Source: Blastobasis lacticolella (lineage: Eukaryota; Arthropoda; Insecta; Lepidoptera; Blastobasidae). Taken from it: 64,000 nt of DNA. Each line of letters starts with the position of its first letter. Position 1 is the stretch's first letter. Where the stretch lies: contig LR990046.1 in assembly GCA_905147135.1 (NCBI GenBank), forward strand, positions 15,096,501 to 15,160,500. Reading direction: 5' to 3'. Below are positions 36,071 to 47,300 of this stretch, piece after piece. A program made the translations under genes and the position numbers. A model generated the notes under the pieces. The model was not told the DNA's origin and did no database searches. It was given only the letters and a program-made list of their open reading frames with translations.

Positions 36071-36504
36071 TGTGTGCTCACAGGTGGTTAAACTCGCAAT
36101 ATTTGTAAATTTCTGTACTGTGATGCTTTTGAAGAAATAGCGATAGAGTCAATGCGCTAACATAATGCGCGCTGGATTTAAATTGTGTACCTACTATTAA
36201 CTGTTTCATATTTCATAACACAAAACCTATTAAATATATTTTAATTGTATCGATATATTTTAAACAATAATTTTTATTAGACTAGTCAAATTATAAGAAA
36301 AGTCATTGCTACGACGAAAAATATTTTTCTGTTACTGGAAAAATGCTGTTCGCAATTCTGCAACAGATTTGTATTTAGATAAAAATACCATCAATGGTAT
36401 TTTTCATGCTACTACCTATCTACAGACATAAATTATATGTTACCGTAATTAAAATCGTTGAGGAATTTAAAATCATAATTCATTTCGAATTGAGCAATGA
36501 TTAA

Positions 36505-36774
36505 AATAAAACGTATCGTAAGTAGATGTTTCGTGATAGTTGTGTGAGTAATTGTGATGATTGAAATCATTTCTGCCATGCCGTATGTGATACAGAACGT
36601 GGAGATATACCTACATTCCATTCGTTTGTATATGTAAGTAAAACTATTTTAACTGTAGTGATACGCAGAAGTGAGGTCTGATTGTAAAATAATAATTATT
36701 AGTAGTCCTTAAATAACTAGGATTATATTTTGTATAATATGGTTGATATTGTAAAGAAATACGTTGTAAATAAA
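36505..36774 (+). terminator. Candidate poly(A) signals of the SEA/EGF gene
   Basis: AATAAA hexamers occur on the plus strand at 36505-36510 and 36769-36774, about 435 and 700 bp after the stop codon at 36070. The second lies just before the convergent gene's own 3' end. Which one is used cannot be decided from sequence. Confidence 0.35.
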
Positions 36775-36984
36775 TTTACAGTTAATATTAATGAAGATAT
36801 GGTTTTATTCATGTTAAATAAGGCACCAGAACATGATCCAACAATAATAATTATATGTTACAAAAAAGGAGATCTATCTAAGTCATATCTGCACATAATC
36901 ATAAACACATATAGTTGAAGTACATTATATCACAGACGAAAAATACTTCCTATCTCTAAAATATCACTATCCTACTCTATAGCA

Positions 36985-36995
36985 TTTATTTTATT
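36985..36995 (-). terminator. Candidate poly(A) signal of the zinc-finger gene
   Basis: The plus-strand sequence tttattttatt reads AATAAAATAAA on the minus strand, about 65-75 bp beyond the stop codon. That implies a very short 3' leader. The convergent gene's signals lie just to the left, so the two transcripts may end close together or overlap. Confidence 0.4.
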
Positions 36996-37059
36996 ATTAA
37001 GTAAGTCTTAAGTACCCCATATCAACAGCGCAGACTTATTTGTTATATATAATTTGTTT

Positions 37060-37991
37060 TTATAAAAACTCTGAATTTGGACAAGGAGTGATCTCATCTA
37101 TTTGTTGTTCACTAATTTGTTGATCATATAGACTCATTCTGGCGCACAAGCAACCCTCTCCCATGGTACCATTGCCACTAACTATGCAGTTACCCAAAAT
37201 ATCTTTACAGCTATTAAAAGGGACAAATTTGGTAACTTCTTTAACTTCACTGACAGTATTATTATTAGGTAGTGGATTAGCATTTACATTACTTTGGTTA
37301 CATTTGATATCTACACTTAAATCTAAATCAAATGTCTCTTTAATTTTGATCACGCCATCGTTTCTATATTCCAATTCAGGCATTTCTTTATTTTGGATAG
37401 CTTGTATGCGATTCTTTGGATTGCTAGGGCAAGTCTTAGCACAATCGCAGCCGTCACACATGTTCATTTCGTTATTGGTTCTTTCAATGTTATCGGATCT
37501 ATCATATGCTATTCGTAACTTAACATCTGCCTTGGGGCAGTTAATAGCATATTGCGGATTGTCAGTAGTTTTTAAGTCGCCATCGCCTTCACGCCTTGTG
37601 CTCACAACTACAGCAGTTTCATTGTCAGGTTTTTGGTACAATTCATTTTCAGAAATCATTTGAGCACATAGACAGCTTGGACCGATTTCGGGACTGCCAG
37701 TGACTATGCAGCAGCCTAATACGGATTTACATGTACCAACATCATTTTCACCCTTATCAAGAGCCTTATTGCTTTTATTTTCATTTGATAAATCGTCTGT
37801 CTGTCCAATCGTCGCGTTATCACGAACTTCATTTTCACCATTCAAGACATTGTTATTTTCTTGTTGTAGCGTTTCTTGTTCACATTTATAAGCACCTTCC
37901 TCTTTATTGGTGCTCTCCATAGGCGAACATTTGATGGAATGTTTAGCATAGCCTTGACGTGATACTAATTTTCCACAGTATCGACATAAAA
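37060..37991 (-). CDS. Zinc-finger gene exon 5 (last finger and cysteine-motif tail)
   Basis: The acceptor is catgtttttgtttccag. The frame then runs to TAA at 37062-37060. It starts with ILCRYCGKLVSRQGYAKHSIKC, a C2HC finger-like unit. A long Asn/Glu-rich tail follows. Two copies of a pattern C-K-x-[VI]-L-G-x-C-I-V-[TS]-G ... C-L-C-A-x-M fall at about residues 293-317 and 467-491. A CDGCDCAKTC cluster lies between them. Confidence 0.9.
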
Positions 37992-40900
37992 CTGGAAACA
38001 AAAACATGTTATTATCAATAAGTACCTGCTACAGCCTACTAAGTACTTTTGGAAAAAGAATAGAATGAAGAAAAAATGTGTGGTTTAACGTCACACCTGT
38101 ACCTATGTATTTATAGAAAGAAGTCTACGACCTCCACATTTTGCTTCAATTCGACTTTAATGTAGGATGAGTAACAGAAAGACGAAAAAACAAACTTTCT
38201 CTTTTTCCCCACGATGGACGGAACGGAACGTAGACGGTAATTACGTTTGGGGTTAGAGGTTGTGTGTTACTATTTTCCTCAAAAAATACAGGACCGATTT
38301 CGTTGCAGTTTTTTGCATTCAAAAGGTATCATTTCAGAGCAGGTTCTAAGACATGTTTTATGGCAGTACACCACCAGGGGGCGCTGCAGCAGCCTGAGAA
38401 GTCAGCATTGAGAAGTTCTAACAAACTGCACAACAGATTTCAATGCGGTTTTTTGCATTTAAAAGCTATCATTATAGCGCAATTTGGTGTTAACATTGCA
38501 ATCAAAACATAACAAAAAAAATATATTAAAATTTTGTAAAACCCCACTAAGGCTATCATTGTTGTAGGGGAAAAAGGATTAAATAATTTTTTTCAACCCC
38601 CCACCAAAAGATAGCCCGAAAAATCCGTCGGAGGCTGCCATTGCCATATTCTGTTTCCCAATATTAATAAAGTACTTTCAATTAATGTTAAACTTATGAA
38701 AATCCAAAGTTAATAAAACAGGGAATGGCAGCCTCGGACGGAATTTTTAAGCGATCTGCTAGTCGGGCTTTTAAAAATTATTTCATGCTTTTTCTCCTAG
38801 AACAATTTTAGCCGTCGTGGGTTTTTACAAAAAAAAATGATATTAGTTACTGTGACTGTCGGTTACTAAGTTTAAACGTCTACTAAAAATGCAGAACAGT
38901 AGATGTAGCTGGCAGAAAGTGTTAGCCTTCAGACAAGGACACAACAATCTAAGGAGAAACAAATTCTACTAGGTGGCACCACTGGAAAGTGAAGTCTGTT
39001 ATCAAAATACTTTGTTCTATTGGGCACAGTGAAATCGCTCAAAATCAACCAATAAAATATAATATCAAACAACATTTTGATATTTGATAGGGGCAAGACC
39101 TTACTCGCCAGGCACAGGTGTCTCTCTGCCTTCTATTTACTGTTTGGTTGGGTAATCGGATATCTACGATTCTACTGACGATTACAAGTAACCGGATATT
39201 TATTCAAAGCAAGTGTTTCCGGTTTATGAACGAAATAATTATTTGACGATGTAAATATAATTGTTCGCCACATGCGTTGTTGTAACTTGCACGCCAAACT
39301 GGCCTAACCATTTTCAGGCTGTACGCTCGACCAATAAAGTGATTTAGCACCCTAAGGTTGAAGTTCCGTTGCACTTCATAAAACCACAACGTTGATTTTA
39401 CTTGATATAACGTCAGGCGACAGAGATAGGAAACTATTTTACCATTGTGCCATGACCTCAACGATGTCGTCATAAATTTAACAAACCATCTTATCAAGTC
39501 AAAACATAGGGCATAGGACCGTTCAAGAGGTATATTAGAGGTCTCATTAAAGGTGGTGATACTCCTGGTTCTGCTGATGTCCATAGGCGACGGTGACCAC
39601 TTTTCATCAGGTAGTTAGCCTACTTGTCTGTTGTAAAACATAAAAAACGACAGCCTTCTTGAAGAAACATACCTTTGTTTGTCTTCAGTGAGACTGTGTC
39701 GCCTGTAGTACTGGAATCCGAGGATATGCCGCTATCGCATTTGTTTTCTGGGAGCAATTATGTTACATTAAACATTACCCAAAAAAGTTGATCGACTCAT
39801 TTCAATTTCAGTATGGAGAGACGAGAGACTTTATCAAGGCATTCGTAAATTAAACCAGACTTTGTCAAACAGCGGGCTTGACTGTGGCGTGATGCCACGC
39901 CGCCGCGCAAGCCCCTGTCGTGCTTTTCGTGACCAGACCAATCCACCAGGTGGGTCAAGTGAGACTTGAGGTCTGCTGCCAAAACAAGGTCGTATGGTAG
40001 TGGTTAATGTTCCGGTTGTGCTCTCGCGTGCCTGGGGTCCGCCTTGACCATGGTCTAGGATTTGGCAGATCAGGTAATTACAGTATAGCGATTGCCAGCT
40101 GACCTCCGTGACCCTGTTAACAGGGGAACTTGACCAGATTGAATCATCGTTACACATTCAGTCGCCTGAATCAGTGGTTTTACCATGATATTTTCCCTCA
40201 CCGTACAGTGCATATTAAATAAGGTCCATTTTTGTATCACGGCTTTTGTAAAGCAGAGCGACACATAACATAAGTGATACAAAAATGGACCTTATTCTAT
40301 GAGCAATTCATTTCACTTTGATTTGCTCTCACGCTTTTTGCTTCTGAATTTAGGCATGTGTAATAAACGCATTAGTATTCAACTAATGTACTTAACTCAG
40401 AAAAGAGTCATTGGTACATGGCGGCAGTGGTATTCGAACCCGGTACCTCTCGTTTACGAGTCGGATACCTTAACCACTAGGCCACCGACAATTCTGATGA
40501 TTCCATGATCCTGATGATGATGATGAAAGAGTATTCGTAATTATAGTTACCATCAGGGGCGTAGCTACCGCCGTATCTGCCGTATCAATTATACGGGGCC
40601 CCCGGGCTATAGGGGCCCCCCAAACGTGTATAAGCAAAAACTCGTTGTCTATAATTTCAGTTAAACTTTCCCTATTTCCCGATAAAAATAATTATTTTAT
40701 CTCATATTGAAAATTTCATATTTTCAACACTCTCGGTAGCACCAAAGGCTTAAGAAACTCCTTACTCCGTTCTTTCCTAAACGGGTCATATCGGCCTGGT
40801 TTATAATAATCTTGACCCACACGCATAATCGTCTTGGCTCACACGCAATCAATCTTAGAATTTGTCTGTTTTCAAGTTAATAATGGAACGTTTTGATAGC

Positions 40901-43136
40901 CAAAATATCAAGAAATTTCGAGTTCTTACGCTCGCTCATTAACTGTTCGCGAAGTTGATTTTATTATATAATCTCGTCAAAAATTTTTGACATAGCCCGG
41001 TGCTATCGACATATTGCTGATTTTACGGATTTTTTTATTTAAATCGCGCAAGGTTTTAATGGATAAGTTAAAAAAAATTCGAGTTCGCTGCGCTCGCTCA
41101 TTCAATGATATAAGTTATAATCGCGCAAGGTAATAATATAGCCAAGCCAAAGGCCAATATATCAAAAATTCCTATCCCTACCTAGCCTTGCGAACCTGAC
41201 TGTTAGAGTCTATTTTCACACAAATGTAGAGCTCGCTATGCTAGTCCATTTATTAGACTAGGATTTAAGTAATTCTTTAGTACCCCCCCCCCCCCCCCCC
41301 GTAGTTGGAGGTATCTGCTAGAGGGGCCCCTAAATAAGTATTGATACGGGGCCCCCGAAGGGCACGCTACGCCACTGGTTACCATGACCTTGACAGCTCC
41401 AAAGTGCTTAAACTCAGAGAAATAGTAAGTAATTTTAAGTTATAATACCTAATCAATGTCTTTCATCATCTTGGTAGAGCTCGTCTAATCTAAAATGACG
41501 CGTCCCACTATCGCATTACCGCACACAAGCAAGTTTAAAATAGGGACGCAATACATATACAAATGCCGTTGTAATTGGTCGTTCAGTTGCCGGTAAGATT
41601 CAAACGTAGGAGCACGCGTCGTTCATTGGCTCCCACACAGATGAAGTGTCGTTATCAATATTTGCACTCACACATCGAAATCAACTAACTAAGTAGTGGG
41701 GCGCGTCATCTTAGACTAGACGAGCTCTACCAGATATTTGTTTTTAATTTATTGCTCCTGTTACAGGCCACATCCTATATAAGATAAAAGCCAATTTAAG
41801 AAAAATTCTAAATAATGTCTTGTTTAAAGAAGTTCTCATATAACTTACTGTGAGTAACATAATGTCGTCTCCTTGCATATTCATTTGTAAACAGTTTTTT
41901 GCAGTTTGGTTCTAAGCATGGCAGCCAATTTTCTGGCTCATGAGATTTTTGATGAATTTTTAGATGGTTCAACTGAATAAATCCTGAAATGACAAGTTTT
42001 ATTAGGTTTTATATAAACAAAAGAAACATACCTGTATGGATAGCATTGATTTAAAAGAGGCACTGTTACTTCACAAATACCTATTCATGAAATACATATT
42101 GCAAATAGTTTTATCCAAAGAAATTATGTAAAACATAACGCCTATTTATTTTGTAGTCATTAAACTAACCTTTTCCACAGGTGTTGCAAAAATGCTGTTT
42201 AATATCAGTGTGAGTCAATTCATGGTGTTTCAAGTGATGTGCAAAGTTGAATGACTTGCCGCACTCCGCGAAACTGCACCGGTATTTCCTCTCATTCTCT
42301 GGTCTGTGCGTTTTCATGTGAGTGTGTAAAGCAGACTCACTGTGGAATGTTACTGTGCATTTCTTACATGTGAATGTGCCTAGAACACAATTTTGTTTGT
42401 GGTTAATTATCTTAAGTAGTTTGATGTCTGAAAGAATTGGCTAACCAAAGTATATCCAACAATTATTAACCATTCAATATTTTGAAGGATATGAAGGGAG
42501 TCAAAATGAAAAAGCAATTTGAGGGATCAGACGGAGTTGCCAAAGTGCATCTACCCAATAAGACCTCAACCACCACCAAATACCTAATACTCAATCAAAT
42601 CCATGTAGTCTTCAACCTTCAACAAAATTTTAACCCCAAATAAATATCTTATTATAATTTAATTTCAGAATTTACCTTTATGTGCATACTGCATGTGCCG
42701 TTTGAGTAGTGTTGCATCTTTGAATTTGCCATTGCAAATATCACATTGAACACTGCTGGACCTCTGGTGCTGTTTCTCATGACGTCGCAATGCTGAGCTA
42801 TGAATAAGTATAACAAGAGGTAAATATATTATAATAGTGAGATCATGTGTAATAAATGTCTTTTCACTGTTTCTTTATTTCATAGATTGTTACTAATAAC
42901 AATTTTGCATTAAAACATGTCTAAGAGTGTGTGTTTGCTAAAAAAGTAAACTTCTTTAAAATAAACAAAGACTTACACAAAAGTGAACTTTTTCAAGCAA
43001 ACTTGGCACTGAAACTGGGCCACATGACTCTGTTCATGGCGGAGTCTCTCGCTGTTGTATTTGAACTCCTTCTCGCAATGAGAGCACTTCCATCTGGTCG
43101 ACGGTTGGTCTGACTTCGACTTCATGAAAGCGTCGT
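37060..43136 (-). CDS. Multi-C2H2 zinc-finger protein, possibly TFIIIA-like (five coding exons)
   Basis: On the minus strand, coding exons are 43125(43136)-42977, 42797-42676, 42379-42170, 41983-41849 and 37991-37060. From ATG 43125 they total 1548 nt (515 codons plus stop) with agreeing phases. Eight finger units follow in order, several interrupted by introns. They include CSHCEKEF...H, CQVCLKKF...H, CDICNGKF...H, CKKCTVTF...H, two with four-residue cysteine spacing (CSFAECGKSF and CLEPNCKKLF), and a final CRYCGKLV unit with a C2HC pattern. C-x4-C fingers in an array with few standard linkers recall transcription factor IIIA, but I cannot confirm that. The C-terminal 290 residues are polar and carry a duplicated cysteine motif. 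A nuclear nucleic-acid-binding role is expected. The N-terminus is uncertain because the frame continues 11 bp upstream to an acceptor at 43137. Confidence 0.85.
38524..38837. mobile_element. About 310-bp imperfect foldback element
   Basis: ttttgtaaaaccccac/gtgggtttttacaaaa mark the ends. The inner pairs ggctatcattgttgtagggg ... /...ctcctagaacaattttagcc and cgtcggaggctgccattgcc/ggaatggcagcctcggacgg continue the symmetry almost to the middle. Confidence 0.75.
39555..39645 (+). mobile_element. LINE 3' tail fragment
   Basis: gttctgctgatgtccataggcgacggtgaccacttttcatcagg ... aaaacataaaaa matches the tail block of the elements at 7085-7430 and 53450-53572. Confidence 0.65.
40003..40490 (-). mobile_element. 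SINE family A, full-length but split by an insertion
   Basis: 40003-40192 is the body and about 40375-40490 the head (ttcgaacccggtacctctcg ... cttaaccactaggccaccgac), both on the minus strand. The linker is interrupted by the element at about 40193-40374. Confidence 0.85.
40193..40374. mobile_element. Hairpin MITE inserted in a SINE
   Basis: Contains the 23-bp inverted pair aataaggtccatttttgtatcac (40218-40240) / gtgatacaaaaatggaccttatt (40274-40296). Part of the same sequence (ttgctcatagaat..ggtccatttttgtagcac) recurs near 52221-52255. Confidence 0.65.
40554..41377. mobile_element. 824-bp non-autonomous hAT-like element with 8-bp TSD
   Basis: A perfect gttaccat duplication flanks it (40546-40553 and 41378-41385). 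The ends caggggcgtagc and gctacgccactg are inverted repeats with one mismatch in 12, matching hAT CAG...CTG ends. It has no transposase frame. Internal features are GGGGCCCC-rich subterminal blocks and an uninterrupted C tract of about 20 at 41283-41301. Confidence 0.9.
41475..41729 (-). mobile_element. TA-flanked palindrome-ended MITE, copy 1
   Basis: tagagctcgtctaatctaaaatgacgcg at the left pairs with cgcgtcatcttagactagacgagctcta at the right, with TA at each border. It is in opposite orientation to the copies at 50026 and 60650. Tc1/mariner-type target use is inferred from the TA. Confidence 0.9.
41849..41983 (-). CDS. Zinc-finger gene exon 4 (end of finger 6, finger 7)
   Basis: The acceptor is ttgtcatttcag and the donor is ACTCACA|gtaagt. 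The join completes finger 6 (CGK-GFIQLNHLKIHQKSH). It then encodes CLEPNCKKLFTNEYARRHYVTH with C-x4-C spacing. The intron that follows is the gene's longest (37992-41848) and is filled with transposable elements. Confidence 0.9.
42170..42379 (-). CDS. Zinc-finger gene exon 3 (fingers 4, 5 and start of 6)
   Basis: The acceptor is ttgtgttctag and the donor is GGAAAAG|gttagt. It encodes FTCKKCTVTFHSESALHTH, then YRCSFAECGKSFNFAHHL, then the CNTCGK start of the next finger. Both ends are phase 1. Confidence 0.9.
42676..42797 (-). CDS. Zinc-finger gene exon 2 (end of finger 2, finger 3)
   Basis: The acceptor is ttattcatag at 42800-42798 and the donor is CATAAAG|gtaaat. The splice completes finger 2 exactly: KKFTFV joins SALRRHEKQH. 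It then encodes CDICNGKFKDATLLKRHMQ. The reconstituted C2H2 spacing is strong support for the join. Confidence 0.9.
42977..43136 (-). CDS. Zinc-finger gene, first recognised coding exon (finger 1 and start of finger 2)
   Basis: The first ATG is at 43125 (MKSKSDQPSTRWKC). A plausible acceptor (cttgttccag) ends at 43137, so the exon could begin at 43136 with DAF before the Met and be joined to an undetected upstream exon. The donor is TTTTGT|gtaagt at 42977/42976. It encodes WKCSHCEKEFKYN and the first half of the next finger. Confidence 0.85.
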
Positions 43137-44130
43137 CTGGAACAAGCTTGGAACGAAAAACCTACACACATCACTTTATAAAGCTTCAACCACCATATCT
43201 TGCGTTATCAAAGGGAGGGCAGTCACGTACACTGATTAGAAAATATTTATTGCATACTTATCGCAAATATGTTTATATGCAAACTAGACTTGGTAAATAT
43301 CTTTTTTCGGGCGAGGGGACATGCCAAGTAAAATTTAAATTGTTAATTTTGTGATCTTTTAACAAATTCTGTGTAAAGAAATAATAGAATACTAGAAATT
43401 ATTGCGTAAATTGAGGAAAATGGACAAGTGTTTTTATTCGATCAGCTGACAGATACAAACATGCTGACAATTGACACTTGTTGATAAGAATCACTGACTA
43501 ACTATTGTGAAATGTCAATGATCCGTGAGTCTCGACTCGATTACAATGCAATCGCGCGTTCTCAAAACGCGCTCAAAAAATCGTAGTGTGCCATAGCCCT
43601 TAGACAAACGTCAATTCTGGGATTGGTAGTTTTATGTTCATTATCAAAGTCTCAGACTCGAAATGCAAACGAAACCTATCAAAAGTCCAACACCATCCGA
43701 CATCCGTCAAAATTCTTTTTTGTTTGTGTGTGATTCTGATTTGCGAATGAATTTGCTTGCAGCTTGCACAAAATTCGTTTGTAGACGTATAGGCGCCTAT
43801 AGGTACATAAAAACAAACAAATATCTTGAGTTGCATTGCAGTCTTTCCTCGGTCTCCAAAAACAGTTTTTTGTTGTAATATGCAAAATCATAACGTTTTT
43901 AAAAATTGCGTCCTAAAACTCGCTTTATAAAGACAAAATTCCCATGTGGCTTTCGATTATTGTCGTACAATAACTTACGTAAGATATCAGCTGTGCATCG
44001 TACAAAATTATGACGATAGCCTCACATTACACCAGTCGGCGGCGAGTGAGGTGCCCTTCACGACCGGCAACACGTGCTGTTATACCGCGCAAGCTACTGC
44101 TTGCGCACAGCACTTTTGAATCATTTTGCA
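43137..44130. promoter_or_regulatory. Divergent intergenic region between zinc-finger and SLC19 genes
   Basis: About 1 kb separates the two start codons, so promoters for both directions should lie here or just inside. I see a CACGTG E-box core at 44070-44075 and a near-perfect 20-bp inverted repeat gcgcaagcta/ctgcttgcgc at 44087-44106, both within 65 bp of the SLC19 ATG. No clear TATA box was found. Any function of these sites is inference. Confidence 0.4.
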
Positions 44131-44365
44131 ATGGAAAACTGGATTGTCGTAACACTATTCCTGTGCCTGTTCGGGACCCTACGTGAAATCCGTCCATCGG
44201 AACCATTCGTTTCGGAGTTCTTATTGGGACCCTGGCGAAACATAACTGACGAGCAACTCAACAGAGATGTATATCCAGTTGGTACATATTCTTACCTGGC
44301 ACAGCTTGTTGTTATATTTTTAATAACAGACTTTTTGAGGTTCAAGCCCGTCATTATTCTCTCAG
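44131..44365 (+). CDS. SLC19-like transporter exon 1
   Basis: Starts at the first in-frame ATG; ends at CTCTCAG|gtaagt, phase 1. It encodes helix 1, the conserved RPSEPF loop and most of helix 2 (LAQLVVIFLITDFLRF). The frame stays open upstream without an ATG. Confidence 0.92.
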
Positions 44366-47300
44366 GTAAGTGAATATAATTTTAATCATGCACAAATTAA
44401 ATTAACCAGACAGCTACAATTACAAAAACTTTGCACTTCTTGGACTTTGTGCATGATCTAGTGAGCACTAAGGAAAATAATACAATTCTTGTTCATGCAT
44501 GATTCATTTTACCTGATGTGCAATAGGATTTACCTGGAACTTATATATCTAATGGAACATCGGGTGAAGTTTGTGGTTTGAATTAACACCATTTCATAGG
44601 CTCGAAAATTCTTGTTTACAAGTTGGTATTCGTGACATCTACCTAAAAAATATTATTTTATCTACTCTAGTCTACATCTGAGCAGTCTAAAAAAATATAA
44701 AAACACTTGTTAAAAGTTATATTTTTTTAAAACCCTTTTTAAAATTTATCTCCAACTCATCTCCGGTCAGTCATATTCAATGCTATGGTGAAAACACACT
44801 CAGTTTCCAAAACTCCAGGGAGTCCAGCAGTGGACTGATATAATGGGTTGTTGATGAAATAATGATTAATTTAACCTTCAACTTAGATTAGATATTACTA
44901 CAGTATTAAAAAGAAGCATACACATTTAAAACGGAGATATAAATGCTTTCATCTGTACTTTAGTGATATGCTCTATTTTCATCAAATTTAGCGATGTTCC
45001 GCAATACTTTTTTTTTCTATAACTTCATATTCAGCATCAGCAAATAGGTATTTAAAATGAATATTTGGCTGAATATGAACTTGTATCAATAAACCACACT
45101 GTAATATTCTGTACATGTACCTAACTTTTTTACTAAATAAAAATATGCAGCAATAAGTACCAATTATATTTGCTGATTCATTATAGCTTCCACATATCAA
45201 TCAATTGAGTCTGTTCTGTTAATAGCTCCATGATGATTTTCAATTTGCAAGTTTCTTGTATGGCTACATTTATGGCTGTTACGATACGGATAGTAATATT
45301 GTATATCAGGTGTTAATTGTTCTGACCATTATATGGGCTATTTTAGTCTGATTTTATTTTTATTCATCAACATGAAGTCTGATGAAGGAAAAAGTCTATT
45401 TAATGCTTCAGTTACATTTATGTGTCTTTACAAGAAGTTGAAGGCAATAAAAGCGAAAGTTTGTATGGATGATTGTTACTTCATCAGATATAAGCTGCTG
45501 AACAGATTTTGATGAAATTTGGCAATGTTCTTATTCCCCTGGATAGCATATAATTTATCCCAAAATTCTAAGTTCCTATGGGAATATGATATAACGAAAT
45601 TTTATGCAGAAGTCAATTTTTTTTTATGATATAGTAAAGTATTTGACTGCCATCTTTGGCCCATACCTGTTCATTACTTGAAAAGCTAGTTACTCTTGAA
45701 ATACCTAAGCACAATAACACATACATTGTACATTTCAGGATTAAGTGGAACTGCAGTATATGCCATCCTACTATGGACAGAAAGTCTAGAATGGCTTCAA
45801 GTATCCCAGTTTTTATATGGAACCTACATGGCAACGGAAGTCGCATATTACACATACATTTATGCAAAGGTAATCTTGTTTTACATATTATTTGCAATAC
45901 CTGTACAGTATAGTAACAGTGGAGCGTACTTTTTAATTATGAAATTAATTTTTAATTTTACTAAAGTTGGGTATGTATTTTGTGACAAGAGCATTTAGCT
46001 TCTTTCCATGTTAACCAATCACGATACTACTACAGCTAGATGCAGAATGAACGGACCCAGCATACATGTATCTGTTAGTACGGGTCTGTTTACTCCAGCT
46101 GACTGTACCATGGCAATGTTATGTTACCCATACTTAGGTGGACCCGTCGAAGTACCCGCGAGTGTCCTCGTACACCCGCATCGCTGCGCTCTTCGGACGG
46201 TTCCTGTCGGGCGTGACGTCACAACTCCTAACTCACTTTGGTGTCATGGACTACAGGCAGCTAAACTACATCACGTTTACAGGTTAGTGGAGTTCGATCG
46301 GAAGGTGATGCACAGTTGGAGAAAACTATAAGGTGATACGCAGTTGGGAAAACTAGAAGGTGGTACGCAGTTAGGGAAAACTAGAAGTGATTCAGCTTAG
46401 GTACTCTATAGCAGACGTAGATGACAACCCAATAAAGAGTAACAGCCAACAGTACTCATACCACAAACTGTTTTTAAAGTACGAACAAAATTAGATAATG
46501 ATCCCGCGAATTAATATTAATTCAAAATGTAATAATGCGATACAAAAAAAGACGGTCAAGTGCGAGGCGGACTCGCGCACCGAGGGTATACTTGTAAATA
46601 GGTATGTAAATAATCATTGATCACGGGAATCGGGTCTCTCAAGATTTTTACAGTTTTTCCGTTAATAACCATAATACAAATAATTGTGATGTACGTAACT
46701 ACTTCACGGTTTTCGAATTTGTTCCTTTACATATTCTACATGTCTTGGCAAGATTCATGTAACCCATAAATTTTAATTCCTTTGCGAGCGTCAACATATG
46801 CGGTATAAATGGAGCATGAACGGCCGTATCTTTTGAATAGGTGGACTTAGAAGTTTGATTTTTTTCACTGCTCCAAGGGATTGCCTTAGCAAACGGACGG
46901 ACAACAAAGTGACCCTATAAGGGTTCTGTTTCTTTTTTCTTTTGAGGTACGGGACCCTAAAAATGTTGATAACAATGAATATTTAAATTCAAAATTTCTT
47001 CATGGTCATGTCAGTCAGATCATCGAACTGTGTGGGTGCCCGACCGCTTAAGGAGCGCACAATTAATATCTATTGAAATCCTGTTCCTCAGTATATTTTT
47101 TCAACTCTCTAAGTTTTGATTGACATACATAGCGTTAGGGACCGACGTACCATCGGTCGCTAAATATTCGGTATTCTATTACCATATTTTGTACGGACAC
47201 CTAATATTTAACTCCTAAAAAGCTCGTAGCTACTGTGCCGACCCCAAATGAATGGGATAAGGGCAGGCAAATGATGATAAAGCTAGTGGAAAGAAACCGT

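Larger units (their letters stand above)
37992..41848 (-). other. Intron 4 of the zinc-finger gene (3.9 kb, transposon-rich)
   Basis: Bounded by donor ACTCACA|gtaagt and acceptor gtttccag on the minus strand. It contains in order a foldback (38524-38837), a LINE tail (39555-39645), a SINE split by a hairpin element (40003-40490), a hAT-like element (40554-41377) and a TA-flanked MITE (41475-41729). Confidence 0.85.

Noticed and set aside
37163..37663. 166-codon plus-strand frame opposite the zinc-finger tail
   Set aside because: It is the complement of the last exon of the zinc-finger gene; it has no features of its own.
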